A stretch of 64,000 nucleotides of DNA. Source: Lyophyllum atratum. Lineage: Eukaryota > Basidiomycota > Agaricomycetes > Agaricales > Lyophyllaceae. Position numbers and translations under genes: made by a program. The stretch is taken from assembly GCA_014905825.1 (NCBI GenBank), contig JACGCN010000011.1:1-64000 (forward strand), written 5' to 3'. Under the pieces are notes generated by a model. That model saw only the letters and a program-made list of their open reading frames with translations. It searched no databases and was not told the origin of the DNA. This document shows, piece after piece, positions 1-16,274 of the stretch; position 1 is the first letter of the stretch; each line of letters starts with the position of its first letter.

Positions 1-1
1 A

Positions 2-109
2 TCGGTGGCTGTTGACAGCATGAGCGAGCGATTCAATGCGGACCCAGCGGCGATGTTCGACGGCCCGAAAGCATGGGCAGGTCTACCAAGGCGGCCCAAG
101 ACCTGCTGA
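2..109 (+). CDS. Possible 3' end of an unknown gene (cut by window edge)
   Basis: A reading frame open from the left edge reads ...DSMSERFNADPAAMFDGPKAW... and stops at TGA 107-109. Residue composition looks coding (no runs, mixed charged and hydrophobic residues), but it is only about 35 codons and I recognise no family. It could equally be a chance frame. A GT donor at about 91 (cag/gtctac) could extend it into another exon. Confidence 0.25.
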   Translation, partial: SVAVDSMSERFNADPAAMFDGPKAWAGLPRRPKTC

Positions 110-1331
110 GTGTGAAGTACCAGGATTCGCGGATGGGTCAACCCGTGTGAGATTCGCAGTTTAGGATTCTTCAGGACTTACACCACCACGACTGCTCTCG
201 GCTCCGGTTCCGGACAACAGAGCCGGTGCTCCTGAGCATTCGCTCAGACCGAGCTGGCTTCGATTCAACCTGCCTTTCATAACGGGGGGATGAGCGACTT
301 CTGCAGACAAGGAGCGGCATTGAACCAACGACTCCCGAGGATTGATGCTTTCAGCTTCCAAGCATACGAGGTGTCCGTGTTTCCCTCCTCTCCCATGGCT
401 CAGGTCGTTGCAGTCGGCGCAAATCGAGTCGTCGTTTGCTATTGCGCATAGCCACCGTTGCCGTGTCTACTTTCCCAGGTCTATTACCCATAGCGAATGT
501 CCCGACTTACTAACGTATTCACCATACGATGAGTCTCTTGCTTTCCTTCTTTATCTCTTGTCAACTCTCGGGATCGATCTTGGCCGCACACCCAACAACG
601 CTGAAATGGTCCGAATCTCCGCGCTGGTACCGCCCGCAGACTACAGCCTCTATAATTTTCCGAAGAAGAGCACGGATTTATGATCGAGGGCGTCCATCCC
701 AGGATTTCGTGCTCGTGCTTCTACTTCGAGGCCATGGCACGCGTACGAGGTTCACCATCTCAATCCATCATTCCTCGCTGCTGATCGAAGTAAGTCATGT
801 TTTCGAAGCATTCGTCGATTGACAGGATGAATGGGCTTCCTCCGGTAAGTCTCCCAGGTTTCGCCGGGTGCAAGTGGTTGGATGTCGCGCAGCAGCAGGC
901 GTGTTACTGACAGGTGAGGGACGCCCCGGTTCCTCGTATTCGTGTTCTGGAATAGCGCTAAGCTCTGCTGATCTTTACTTATTCGACTCAGCGGGCGCGG
1001 AGTCCCAGGTGCAATTGGGAACGCGGAACACTCTGTATTCTATGATCTCCAAGACCACCGCATTCAGCTGAGGTATATGGCGCATGTTAGGGATCTACCA
1101 TCATGAGATGTGACCGTTTGGTGGAAGAGGCGTCGCTGATGCGCCGCGGCCACATATGCGAATTTTGCGGGATATATTGTCCAGGATGATGGTAATGTAC
1201 AACCCTTTACATTGCAGACGATGCCAGACTTTGTTTACAGGTGAGGCCTCTCGATTCTCCTTGAATGATGACTTATCTCGTTCTTATTTGCGTTTAGGGC
1301 CTCCGACTCGTCGTTGAGAGGCGATTTCTGC
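110..1331. other. Gap with no supportable gene
   Basis: Short frames occur on both strands. None continues across plausible splice sites into a recognisable protein. The frame at 529-822 (+) starts with a hydrophobic stretch resembling a signal peptide but has no further support. Confidence 0.4.
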
Positions 1332-1830
1332 CTACTTCCGAGCCATTGGGTGCTTGGGATCATGAGCATCCATCTTCTCGTGCATAGCTTCTACTCGGCT
1401 ATCGAGGGAATCCATCTTCTTATCGAGAGCATCTACCCAGATGTCAAGAGCGTTTGTCCAACTATCAAGTGTGTCCATCCTATCGGTCAGTCCCTGAATG
1501 TTATTCTCAAGTGCTTTCAATCTCTCCAGGGTCTGCTATCGAGGCGTGTTGTGATAAATAGTTTGAGGCAGAACGAACAAGGACGCAAATACCATCTTGG
1601 ACGTGGAAAAAGTTTCCCCCGGACCCTCTGATTCGTGCAGAGGGGTGATTAAGTTGTGCTCAATTGACTTGCTCGTTCGCTCCATGTCGATGAGATTTCC
1701 GTTGGGACAGATATCGCTTCTCGCCGCTTCTGAGGTAGCTGTCCTTCGGTGTGCACGGAAAACGCTGGAGAAAGTCTCTATAGCGTTCTGCAAGTTAACA
1801 CGTGCGTTTCTTCGGTGTTGTAGAATACAT
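1332..1830 (-). CDS. Small coiled-coil protein, 5' end uncertain
   Basis: Two minus-strand exons join in phase: an upstream exon (about 1830 to 1599, ending ...FSTSKM before gtattt) and a last exon (about 1535 to 1332, starting QTLERLKALENN). The last exon is a heptad-like coiled coil with repeated MDTLD/ALD/MDSLD units and ends in a Lys-rich tail. A good acceptor (ttttcag) precedes the upstream exon at about 1831, so at least one more 5' exon is expected; I could not place it with confidence. No enzymatic motif is visible. Small proteins of this look are common in agaricomycete genomes, but I cannot assign a function. Confidence 0.4.
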
Positions 1831-3141
1831 GCCTGAAAATCAGTACCGTGATAGGAGCATCAACCGAATTCGGCCTTGTCCTCCTATTCTATCTGACGCG
1901 CGTTTCTCGCGCTCGCGCGGCACTCAAATCTGGCTACAGGCGGTCTGTTTCGTGCCATAAATATTGTTCCAATGTGCTAACGCTGATCATACTTCCGATT
2001 CCCCAAAGAAACGACGGACCAACTGAAGCGGCTCCGGTAGGCGGCAAAGATCAGGCTTTACAAAAATAGCATCGTCTTATCCACCCAAGAATAGGCTTGT
2101 CTACCCAAATTTATACAACGTGCAAGTCTGGCTCGCCCCACCGACCGTACTACTTAACTGCAAGTTATGTCGCACATGTACTTCAACTTCGACAGAGAAC
2201 TATCGATATTCAACTCTCATTTGTCTCACGTTCTGCATCCGTCATGCTGCTTCCTCTCCCGCTCATGGTACTGTTCAGGATCTGCGCTGAAGACCCTTCC
2301 GTCTTTTCCTTCCCAAAGGTCAATGGTCCAATTACTCATCGATTCAGTGCTAGAAATACCATCTTATCACGAGACCTACCACGTTGAACCAGCCCCACCA
2401 TGTCCAAAACGCTCTGCGCACGTTTGGGTAGGATCCTGCGTCATACCTTACTTATTCTCGTCGCCCAGCCTAATTTATTTCAGACGCAGCTCAACTTCTC
2501 TCACTCTTTTCATACCGGTAAGCCACTGCTCGGAGGAATGTCCCGTTTTCGAAAATAGGTCGCGTTGCTACGTGCTTCTTGACTTCCCGAGAAGGATTTA
2601 CCATCTCACAGGCTTGAGAAAGCGGCCACAGTCGTGGCCCGTGTATTCGTTGTTGTCCTTCCGCCTTGACCTTGCGCGAAAACTCATGCCACGCGTCGTT
2701 TCCTCTCATGTTCTAAGTCTATGTGACAGAAGTCGACAAGTATAAGGAACACGGCGACGCTAGCACGCACTTGTATGATCCGAGAGTCTACCATGGCGTC
2801 CGAGGATATACAACATACCACGTTTTGACGCCTTATTGGGCTACATGAGTCCAAGAGTACTTTGTAGGCGCATACGCTTCCCCGACACTGGCTCAGCCAA
2901 GACCCGTCGGCGATGTGTGATGGACCGTCCATCAACAGCCAGGGAGAACTTCGCTCCTAGCTCCGGCAATCAACACTTTACATCCACTGGACACGTATGT
3001 CATGTTCGAAGGCGACTGCTGACTTGCTATTGTATAGTTCGAATGTTCCCAATCCACGTGTCATACAGTTCCCTTTCTCCGATACACTGCCGCCTCTCCT
3101 TCTACCTCGAGTCCATGATCGCAACGTGGAATGATCGAGTC
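1831..3141. other. Gap with no supportable gene
   Basis: It probably contains the 5' exon of the coiled-coil gene at its left edge. Frames at 2097-2745 (+) and 2491-2935 (-) are open but show no recognisable domain and no consistent exon chain. Confidence 0.35.
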
Positions 3142-4502
3142 CTAGAGTGAAGAAGGGACTAATTCAGTTAGATCGACAAGGTTACCATCGCTATTGAGAG
3201 CAGCTTGGATGAATGCGACGTCTCGCAGCGCTTCCAACGGGTCTCCTATGTCCGAAACATCACTCTTCCCCAAGATCGCGTCGAAGAAGCTCGCCAACTC
3301 GAGATTCACGCCCTGCACCGGCTCTTCTATGATCTCTTCCTTCTCCTCTTCAGGCTTTCCTTCCGCCTTGACCACGGTCTTGATCTTGACGCGGAGAACC
3401 GGGGTGTCGGAGCCCTCGACGTCGACCTGGTTAACAGAGAGCCAGCCGTCGGTGCCAGTGATAAGGAAACCGTCGGCGACGGGACGAGATTTCGTGGGTG
3501 ATGCGAATGTCATCTCAGCTGTTCCGTGGAAATGGGATCCAGCGCGAACGACGGCGTTGATGGTGTCGTGGGGCTTCAGGAAATCTTTGTTAAGCGAGGC
3601 GAAACCAGATAGGTGCGTTAGCCGGTGCGGAAGCATAACACGCAATGCGGCAACGGTGTGCTGAGGAGGAACCCTGGGATGAGGGAGGATCTTTTACGAC
3701 GTATGGAACTACTTACCACGCCACCGTCCAACTGCATTCCCAGACGGATATAAGTACGCCAGTCCAGATATTCCGAAGTTAAAACTTACCAAAAATCCGC
3801 CTTGATACTAAGGATGGCTTGCGTGAGAATAGATGACGGTAGAGGAATGAGAGACGTACGTCGGGCACGGTGCGCCAAGGCGTCTTATACCATTTGGATT
3901 CCTTGTCGATGTGGTTGAAGACCACTGTTCGGAAGAAGATAACCTCCCCGATCTTCCCGGATGCGATCGCAGCAGCGGCAGCACGAAAGCCAGGCTCTGC
4001 TTCAAAATTCTCTGCCACCCTCCAAATAAGACCTTTCGCTTTGTATTGCTCGTTGTACGTCTTGATAAGCTCCAGTCCCTGAGCGACATCATCAGCGACG
4101 GGCTTCTCGCTCAAGACATGTTTCCCAGCGGCGAGAGCCTTGAGGATGACGGCGGGTTGGAGAGTAATGGGAAGGGCGACGATAACGGAATCGATATCTG
4201 ATCGTGCAAGGAGGGCATCTAAATCGGTCGATTTATCTCCATCGTAATGGATGGACGGGGGCGCTTGCAAGCTCAGAGAAGCAGCAGCGGCATCTGCAAG
4301 GTCGTGCGCGCTCTTCTCCGATCGAGAATAGACTGCTTTAAGGGTTGGAGCTGCCTGTCCCAGGGCTGCAAGTGCAGGTAGATGTGCTATCGATGATGCG
4401 TTTAGGTGAACACTCGGAGATCGGTTGAGAAGGGCGTCAAGGCTCGAGCGTACCTTCTTTAGCAAAGATTCCTGCACCGAGGATGGCGATACCAGACGAC
4501 AT
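3142..4502 (-). CDS. Gfo/Idh/MocA-family NAD(P)-dependent oxidoreductase
   Basis: Five exons fit without a frame break: 4454-4502, 3860-4386, 3790-3807, 3717-3731 and 3142-3660, giving 375 aa. The start MSSGIAILGAGIFAKE carries the dinucleotide-binding glycine motif GAGIFA. LSEKPVADD (about residues 115-123) is the EKP signature in which Lys lies at the active site in this family. The short exons encode DYQGGFL and LDGGV, the conserved central-sheet region. The family reduces or oxidises sugars, inositols or dihydrodiols with a bound nicotinamide cofactor; the substrate cannot be told here. No signal peptide is seen, so it is probably cytosolic. The gene is divergent from the GH1 glucosidase across about 514 bp, so the two could be co-regulated in sugar use (inference). 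Two exons of 18 and 15 nt are unusually short. Confidence 0.9.
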
Positions 4503-7719
<3,217 letters not shown>

Positions 7720-7982
7720 ACGGTAGCCCCGAAGCTGTTTCGATATCAATTCATATATACAAACTCGCCGTCACGTACAGACCTATCATTCGCTTAGTTC
7801 ACACACATTATATATGTACACCTCTTGGTCATTTCCATCCATCCCACCTTCACGATCCTACCCCTACGACCTTGACTGCCTGCTGTTTTAATCCGTTGTA
7901 TATTTATGACGAGGTAGACCCGTCGCCCTTGTATTTGCTCACTAGCGCAAACAGCATCATATTCGTGACCGCTGTCGCATTA

Positions 7983-10730
7983 TCATACCATCAACCAACC
8001 ATTCTCAGCACTCAGCACGTCCGATTTAACGGGGTGTAAAGCTTGCTCGATGTCCGCCGCAAGCCGCTGCATTTCTTCATGTCGGATGTTCAAGACCGAT
8101 TTTCGTTCATCGCAGTACGTCTGCCAGGACGATATAAGGTCTCCTTGCTTCGCATTCTTCTCCTGGAAAAGCAGCATTCAACCGTGAAGTAACAACTACA
8201 CAGACAGAACGTACCTTCAGCCATTGTAGGATCAAATTTGCATTGGTCCAGTCGATCCTAGAAGACCGGGTAACACTGAGGTCGGGTTTTGTCTTGTGCC
8301 GACCACAGGAATCGAAATCATCGAGTGCTTTAGTGATGGAGCGTATTGGGTCGTCTGATCCACCGTGGCTGGTGGAAAATCAGGTCATGTCTACTATCGG
8401 AGGTGGTTCTAGACTGACGAGTACCGCATTGAATCGTACTGGGCAAACAAATGACAGCTGTCACCAAACTATGTATCACGACCGGATATGGACTACTCCT
8501 TACCCTAGATTCTACATTTCGAGAGCAAAACACGCTCGTCATATCTTGAAGCGCAAACTTGACCTCTGGAAGGTCTGCGTTCGCTCGGGTAACATGTCCT
8601 GCCCAGAACATTCTGGAATATGGGTAGGAGTATTGCCTGGATGGAACGGCTTGAGTCAGGGGGCCCATTCTTTAGAAATTAGAAACGGTGCCCACCAGGT
8701 ATGTCTGCCATGCTCGCCTGGACGAAATAGCAATGTCCTTAAGCAGTGAACTGCAAGGGCAGCATGGACGTTCTCAAGCCGCGTTGCAACGTCCTCGCCT
8801 GCGATATTGAGGTGAGTAATTCACGACAAATAAGTTAAACAACCGACGTTTGTTCCACGCTACTGCGTCCTTCGGACTTTCGGGGACTGTCTGCCCAAAC
8901 GCAGAAGCAAACGCATACGTAGAGTCCGAGGCGGAATCCTCCAAAGCACGAAAATGGCGATAAAGTACGACTGTATTGACCGTTCCCTACGTCGAATCGT
9001 TAGAAAAAATCCCTTGTGTACATATTTCAACCCACTGAGAAGATGCGGCGGAATTTGGCCAGCCAGGTCAATAGCTGCCTATCCCATTGTGGTCCGTGAT
9101 GGCTTTCTTTCACCAGATATAAGTCGCTCTCATTGGTGAAAAAACATCGCCAGAAATGGACGTTGGTTGCAAGGAGGATTTGAACGGTAGTATCCGGCAA
9201 GGTCCCCTTCATCGAAGATAGCCGAGAATGCAAGTCTTCAATAACGTCCGCGGCTTCGAGCATCGGGGTTCGTGATTCATGGCTAACTTTCAAGGCCTTA
9301 AGATAGGCATTAAGTCGCAATTCCAGAGAGAGTTTCTCATCCAGGTGAAAATCGCCTGCACGGTCGGCGTGAAAGATAAAGTCATCGAACGAGGAGTGGA
9401 AAGGGTAGTATAGGTCGTCTGCAATCTTATCAGAAAATATGGAACGACAACCTCGCACAGCGATAGAAAGCTGATCGGGTCCAAGATTATGCGCTTGACT
9501 GATGAACCGGCCCGTCTGGTGAGCGCAGTTGCCCCTTCCCCCCACGATGTAACCAAGGATTTTCTTGAGAAGATCTGGGTTTGGACTTTGGGATAAGATG
9601 TGTAGACATAGATTGTCGAGCTCGCGACGTGGATTCGAGGTGCAGGATGATGTATTTAGCGCCGCGGCGAGTCGTTCCACGGGAGAGAATGATTCTTCAT
9701 CAACATGTCTGATCAGCAGTGAGGCGTACATGAGAGAGCCGTCTGAACGCTGAACAACCTGCGAGATATCTTCATTAGTTGGCCAATGTTCGTTGATGCC
9801 CGAAAACGCTGCGTGGTGCCTGGTGGATGAGGATATCCTCGCAAACTCATCGAGCAGGTATGTGCGGACATCGGCATCCGCGTTAACAACCTCATATAAC
9901 AAAATGGGTGTGACGACTTTTCTGGCTTTCGTTGTTTCCAATGTCTTCTGGATATGTGGATCCGGCCTGCTCACGATCAGGAAACGCAGTGGGAAGGAAG
10001 GAGTGTTGACGAGGTGAATGATGTGATCCAGAACCTCCGACTGTTTTTCACTGTTTGCGCACTCGTTCAGAGCATCGACGATGACGAGATACGGGATTTG
10101 GAGTTTTGATAGCCTGGTTCCCCCTCGAGACGCCATGGAAATTCTGAGGCTCTGGAGGGGCTCGATAATCAATTTCTGGACTTGCAGCCCAGGGGATTTA
10201 CTGATGATGGAAGGGTCTTGCATGAAGTTTTTCAGCACGAACGGGCGAGTTTTGGGGATGGACATGGCGATCTGGTAAGCGATCGTCGGGAAGAAAAGCT
10301 GTACGGTGTCTCGTCCTGCGTGTTGACGAGAGAAGAAGAAGCTCGCTGCAAGCGAATCCAGATCAGCAAAATTCTCGGCGATCGTCTGAGCAATGGCGGA
10401 TTTCCCAGCGCCTGCGGGACCGTGAAGCCAGATGACCCTCTTCCCCTCCTCATCTACCCCGTCTTGAATGTGCTCCATGACTTCTTTCAACAGATCGACG
10501 TGAGTGCCAGGGTGGCATGCCGACGCTGGAGATCGTTCCTCCGAATTGTAGGCAGCCCCAGTGGAAATGGTATGGCGCATACGACCGATCCCTACTATGT
10601 GGCCTTCAGCTCTATTAGTGTGGTGTCACACGGGAAGCTCACCGTATTCTGACTCATCGGCCGAAGGCATACTGATGAAGGTACCCCCCATGATGTTCAC
10701 AGTGCCAACGTTGTTAGCAAAAAAAGACAT
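7983..10730 (-). CDS. NACHT-domain P-loop NTPase (NLR-like), multi-exon; 3' exon chain approximate
   Basis: Exon 1 (10643-10730) encodes MSFFANNVGTVNI.... Exon 2 (from 10594 to about 9027) joins in phase and carries the NACHT core: GAAYNSEER linker, Walker A GPAGAGKSA, Walker B-like YLVIVDALNEC, sensor-like FLIVSRPDPHI, and a helical region with FHSSFDDFI. This is the common agaricomycete STAND/NACHT architecture, linked in the literature to self/non-self recognition. The long frame stops at 9027, but coding-like exons on the same strand continue: about 8860-8958 (TVVLYRHFRALEDSA), 8680-8790 (EDVATRLENVHAAL), about 8470-8668 (MFWAGHVTRANADLP), 8215-8376 (WTNANLILQWLK) and 7983-8162. The last two join in phase across a normal intron. 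I infer one long gene; the alternative is a 550-aa NACHT protein ending at 9027 plus a second small gene. No WD40, ankyrin or TPR repeats are seen. Confidence 0.75.
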
Positions 10731-10886
10731 GCCCAGAACTATTGAAGGTGGTAGATGAAAAGTGTCGATAGTTTGTGGAGGGACGATGAAATGTGAGTGT
10801 CAGTACAGCGATTCTTCGTGACGTGATATCCATTGTCATCTCGCGTTGATATCGGTCTGGTTTGGCGCCTTGGATGACACTAGCGC

Positions 10887-10920
10887 TGAAGCTTGAAGCT
10901 TGAAGCTTGAAAGCTTGAAG
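10887..10920. repeat. Short tandem repeat GAAGCTT
   Basis: Four to five head-to-tail copies of a 7-bp unit (one with an extra A) lie about 160 bp upstream of the NACHT gene start. Confidence 0.85.
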
Positions 10921-11585
10921 AACTACCAAAACCCCATGGCGCACGGTCAGATGGAAGAAGGAACACCAGCAGTCCTGTCACTCGCAGGTTACTTCTCTGG
11001 CGTGGCGATCGTGACGTTCGGCAATAAGGATCGGATTGCTTATCTTATCTTGATCCGATGCCCTAATCCGAACCTTATCTAAGCGCAGGTTTCGAGGCCA
11101 CTCGTCTCTTCCTTTTCTTAACCTGCCCTCCGTATCTATTGCGCACGCCTTGAAGTGTCGATGCAACGGTGCAACCTCTTTCTGGCTATTTGTCTCTAAA
11201 CCTACTAGTACGCGCAGAACTTGCTTACGGAAAGCATGCACTCGCACGAAGGAGGGCATCGGAGGTCAGGATGTCGATAGCATCGTCTTGTAAAATCCAT
11301 CTTCAAGAGTCCGGTCCTCTTGAGACAGGATCACATGTGGGTCCCCTCCCCACATGCTTGAAACACAATTCTTGATCATCGTTCGTACTATTCGTCGTGT
11401 AAAGTGCGTGAGAAAAGGTGCATAAAAGATGTGGGTAGACGCTATGGTACGTAGTTACAAGTTAGCCGAAGCTAACTGAAACGAAGACGGGCACGGCAGT
11501 GTGTAGAGGTACAAGATAAAAGCACAACAGCTATGCGTTACAACATATCTTACTCCACAACAAGTAGGCTCGGGGCCAGAGAGCG
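10921..11585. other. Intergenic, no gene seen
   Basis: It lies between the NACHT gene's 5' end and the 3' end of the P450 gene. Only short unsupported frames occur. It should contain the NACHT promoter. Confidence 0.5.
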
Positions 11586-14347
11586 TCATGCACGAGTACA
11601 ACGGACTACTGACTCTACCATGAATGCAGAATCAGTGCTTATCCCTGGTTGAAGATTACAGTAAGCGGTGCGGAGAAAGCAGCAAAGTGAAGTGGATACG
11701 CACAGTAGGGTGATCTTGACAGGGACCTGCGGACCACTCGTATGGCCCTCAGCGTAGGGCGTCAAGGTGATATACAATTTCCAGTCAATGTCCTTATCGG
11801 ACCTCTCGAACTTGTATGCCTGTAGGAGAACCGCGAGCACGAGCTCTGTACTATGTATTAGCCAACAGCACATCTATCGTGAAGAGTAGTTGTGAAGACG
11901 TACTTATCTCGTGAATGGCAAACTTCATGCCGCTGAAAAGGTATATCAAGAAATGCACGATGAGATGAATGGAAGGCCACTCACGGGCACGCCCTCGGGC
12001 CACCAAGGAACGTCATCCTAGATCACCATATACGCGTCAGCAGCCCATTTCGTGACTGACAACCTAGGACGCCGACCAACTCACATATTGGAATACAAGC
12101 CCGGCAACTTCGATCCCTCAGGCGAGCTCAACTCTCGCCCTGCCTCTCCAAGCCACCTCTCGGGCTTGAACTCCTCAGCGTCAGGGCCCCACAGCGCTTT
12201 GGAACGGTTCGCCGGGGCGAGTCCAAGGTAGACTGCGGTGCCTTTGGTAATGAGGAGCTCACGCGTGACGATGCCTGTTGCGTTGTCGCGAATGGGGTAT
12301 TGTAGGGGGACGACGGTATCTTCGATGGTTCTACATGGTTGAAAATAGTTGCGTCGTAAGTTGTGAGATGCTGGTGGTGATGCATGGAAATAAGCTTACT
12401 GCCGCCAGACGAAGGTGACGGGCGTGAACAGCCGAAGTGTCTCCCTGCACACGGCGTCGAGCAGAGGCAAATTGTTCAGCTCGTGGAAGTCGAAGTCCTC
12501 GTCGTTCCCTTTCCTCTGATTAGCCCAACCCAGTATTAGTACACAAGTTGAGCAGCGGACCCAAGAGATAGGGCGTACCTCACGAGCCTCACTCAGCTCC
12601 TCCCTCAAGCGGCTTTGCAGGTCAGGGTTTAGCGCCAGCAACGAAATGAACCTGGACAAGGCTCCCGACGTCGTTTCTTGCGCGCCATGGACGACTGAGC
12701 TATAATTTTAAGAAAAACAGATTAGCCGGTGGAGTGAGAAAAAGAAGGAAGGAAAAAATGAGATTGTATTCAGGGACTGCGCGACTTACCCCATGTTCGC
12801 AATGACTACATCGTCGGGTAGACGGTCTTGCTTCTCCGCTTCCCAGTTCGATTTGACTGCAGGTACCATAGGATCAGCGTTAGCGAGCCGAATAGCCAGA
12901 ATAATAGCCAGGGAGTAGGGCATCGGACCGGAGAAGCGAGAGAAGGGACATACAGAGGATGGTCATGAGATCCTTCCCTCCTGAAGCGCTTTCTTCCAGG
13001 GCGGACATTCCGCCTTGGCGGTAAAGCATCTTCTTATCGTCTAGGAGCTGTTCGTATACCGGGTGCATCACGTCGCAAGCCTTTTTGAACTGACAGGGTA
13101 GACATAAGCAGATGAATGGTGGAACGAGGAACAGAGAGGAACAGTGGATGTACTTCGCGCGGTGCAGACCAGGGAAGGTACGTAACAGCGTTCGAGAGGA
13201 AGCGACGCAACCACACCGGCTCCATCTTCCGCCATGCCTGGAGATAAGGTAGGAACAAGAAAAGACGGCTACCAATCGGGCTGGGCGTACCGATTCTTTC
13301 AGTACCTATACAAGACAGCGAAATGGGAAGACTGCACGTACAGAACCGAGGTTATAGCCCAATGGAACTCCTTAAACTCTTTGCTGTCGTGGTCGAACGA
13401 GTTGAACGTGTGCCCTAATCCGCCTTGTGCGATGAGCTCAAGCGTCGTGCGTACCAGTCGGTCGAGGATATCGATCTCATGCCCTTGTGGCTGATCCATG
13501 ATCTCGGCGTTGAGTGCGGTTTGGAGCTGTGATAGATGTCTCGTGAATTAGTGGAGGAGTAGGAATGCAAAGAATTAAGCGTACCTGACGGGTAACGTTG
13601 TAGAAAAGTGGGGTCAGGCGAGATATCCGTGCAGTCGTGAAAATGGGGTCGACGAGTTTGCGCTGCTTCTTATGCTCGTCGCCTGGGAGGAATCATTGAA
13701 AGGACGAAAAACAGACATAGAAAGGTGGGTAACGTACCGTAGACCGACGCCAAGCCATCGCCGTGATGAATGATACCAAAAAGGCTATGGATGAGGTGTC
13801 AGCGGCGTAGAAGAGACGGAACACCAAATTCGATGAACCAACCCTGCAAACTCGGTAGACTCCCGAAAGACGTTATGGTCCCGGACAAGAATCGCGTGCA
13901 GTGCAGCGGGATCCGTAATGTACAAAGCCTCTGGCTATAGAGCAGTCAGATTTCGTTCAGCAAGGTGCTTCCCAGATGGTTGCACGAAACAGGACGTACC
14001 CCCATGATGCCCCCGTCAAGCTTCGCGACATGCCCGTATTTCTCGATCATCTGAAAGTGCCAGTCGAGTCCTTCTGGGTTGTGGAGGTCCAGGAGATAAC
14101 CTGTAGCGTAAGGACGACACGCAACACGAGTAAGAATCTGCGATGGACATTGACGATCCCACGTACCAAGTATCGACGAAGCCTTGGGTCCACGAATGGA
14201 CTGGTAAGGTGATTTGCGGCGCCATCGCCTCATTGCCGAGAAACAGACCAACGTGAAAGCCCCGAGAGCACAGGCCGTGGGCGTCGAGAGAATGGGCATC
14301 GAGGGAAGGAACTCCGAGAGGCGGGGGAGGAGAGTCGTTAAAGTCAT
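11586..14347 (-). CDS. Cytochrome P450 monooxygenase
   Basis: This is a multi-exon minus-strand gene. The chosen start (ATG at 14345-14347) gives MTLTTLLPRLSEFLP... followed by a hydrophobic membrane anchor (CALGAFTLVCFSAM) and basic WRRK, so it is probably an ER protein. Next come RGPKASSILG and GYLLDLHNPEGLDWHFQMIEKYG, typical of agaricomycete P450s. The I-helix reads HGAQETT (about 12680), the K-helix ExxR is ETLR (about 12440), then RW (about 12160), and the haem loop is FLGGPRACPG (about 11985-12020, split by an intron) with Cys as the haem ligand. The end (DWKLYITLTPYAEG) matches the usual P450 C terminus. The exact last exon is uncertain: the frame can run to TGA at 11586 or a small intron may start near 11660. 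The substrate is unknown. Confidence 0.88.
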
Positions 14348-16274
14348 GAAGGCGGGTCGTAGCGCTGAACGCGTCAAAGATTCGGATGTGTGAAGAAGGG
14401 GGGATGTGGCCGTGAAGATGTGAACAACCCGACATGAGAGATATTTATGATCGCGCACGGATGGGTTCTGATACCCGTGATCTGGAAACTGAATAGGCAA
14501 GGACCTACACACGCAGGGTCCACGATGCGGTATCTCAAGCCAGGAGCGTAAGAACTCTGATGGACAGCATGAGCTGTATACAGATTACGCAAGACCGTAA
14601 ACCAAAAGCGTTAGCGAAACACGATGCAAGGACCTACAAATGATAAGAAGGAGAGAATTTCGAATAGGGTCAGGCGGGCCTACCGAAGCTGGTTAAGTTC
14701 GGGAAATCCATTGGCCGGTGACCGGTTACAGGGTTGGATTTGGTTGGAGCAAGCGCTTTTCCCGATGATGGCTAGGGGATCCCGCCGGACGCGACATCGA
14801 TCGGAGCTGATAACCATACAGGGCCCCGGGTGAGCAGCGCAAACGACGATCTGTGGTGGAGGAGCGTGTGTGGGATTATCGGTTGGGTGCTAAATGTATC
14901 ATCAGCCGGGAGGGACCAGCTGGCAAATGGAGCAGTTCGCTTGTAGGGGCGCCACTGCGTGGCCTCATGCCTGAGCCATTTTTGTACTCCGCTGGCCACG
15001 TTGTTGTGAACGAGGCGGGTCCCGGACAGTGCCAAACGCATGATGTGGGGGGTTCGCGGGTGATCTCTTGATCAGGCGGGATGTGATACAAAGAACAATC
15101 CATCACTGAATTGCGGGGGGCTCAGGGGGGCGACTGGAACATTGTAAACGGCACGGTTGGAGGATCGAACGTCAAGATGAGGAATACGCTCCAGATCTTA
15201 ATTCGGAAAGCAATGAATGGGAGCTGACAACGTTTGGGGGAGGGATAGCGTACGGACAGGACGACGTGTCCTGCGGAACAATCCATCAAGGGTCCGAGAT
15301 CGAGATTGCGTACCCGCCCTTAACTCGATATGTCAGGAAGAATCCGTCTGACTGTCTCTGACAGGAGCAGGCGGCATCAGATGAAGGCTTTAAGAAAGGT
15401 CGCTGCAACATGAGGCCAAGAGACTTCATTTCATGCCCGGGAGATGAACCTAAGTGGGTCTAGGACTTGAATCTTTTTCGTAATCGGCAAGAGACAATGA
15501 GTATTTCTGGTTATGACCAGCTGCGACGAAGGTTTCCTCTCCAAAAACAGTCAAGCCTCGGTAGAAACGGACGCAGCGCGAGTCTCCCTGGATGTGGTCG
15601 TACTAAGACAGACGGGCTTCTGGATGGGCTTGATCATGACAGTCTACAGAGCCCAAGTATTGACTCGACGCTTGTGGAAAAAGCAATCACAAACACCGCC
15701 AAATCCGCACGTTGTCATTTTGCTCCCGTGTGACCTAAATATCTGAACGCCGGCCACTTCTAGACTCGATCCCAGTCGCCTTGTCAGTTATCGCAGTGCT
15801 TTATCTGAATGAGAGTGTGCAATGTTTAATCACAAAAATTGAGGTGTTCCGTTTTGGGATTGTGTGAGGGGGGTAATAACTTCCAAGGCGACTGGTAGGG
15901 AATAACCGTAATCTAGTACAGGCCAAGTTTCAAACACCGACATTTTCTATAAAAGGCAGAAATCTTACCACGTGAGTGCTATAATTGAGATCCCGCGCAG
16001 AGGACGAGACGTTCCCCTCATCGTTCGCGAAGAGAGCCTCGGCATATAAGTCCCACCGTACGGGAATCTTATTTTACGTACTAAGATAAGTAAAATGAGA
16101 TCGATTATCGATTTTCCAGGTGGCAGGTTGCCGTTCTCGTGCCATATAAAATGTTCCAGATTCATGCTGCGCTAGCATATTAGATACCTGTGAGGGACGG
16201 ACAGGATTTCGCGCGGACAAACGGTCACGCAAATTATGATGCATGCTGCTCAAGCCTAGGGTAAGAATAACTGA
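14348..16274. other. Long gap with no supportable gene
   Basis: Frames at 14624-15733 (+) and 14772-15106 (-) have no recognisable motifs and overlap one another. Stretches of G runs (about 15110-15130) and AT-rich sequence (about 15760-16200) fit non-coding DNA. Confidence 0.45.

Noticed and set aside
342..822. Plus-strand frames near the left end as a secreted protein
   Set aside because: Only a hydrophobic start; no conserved sequence or splice-supported continuation.
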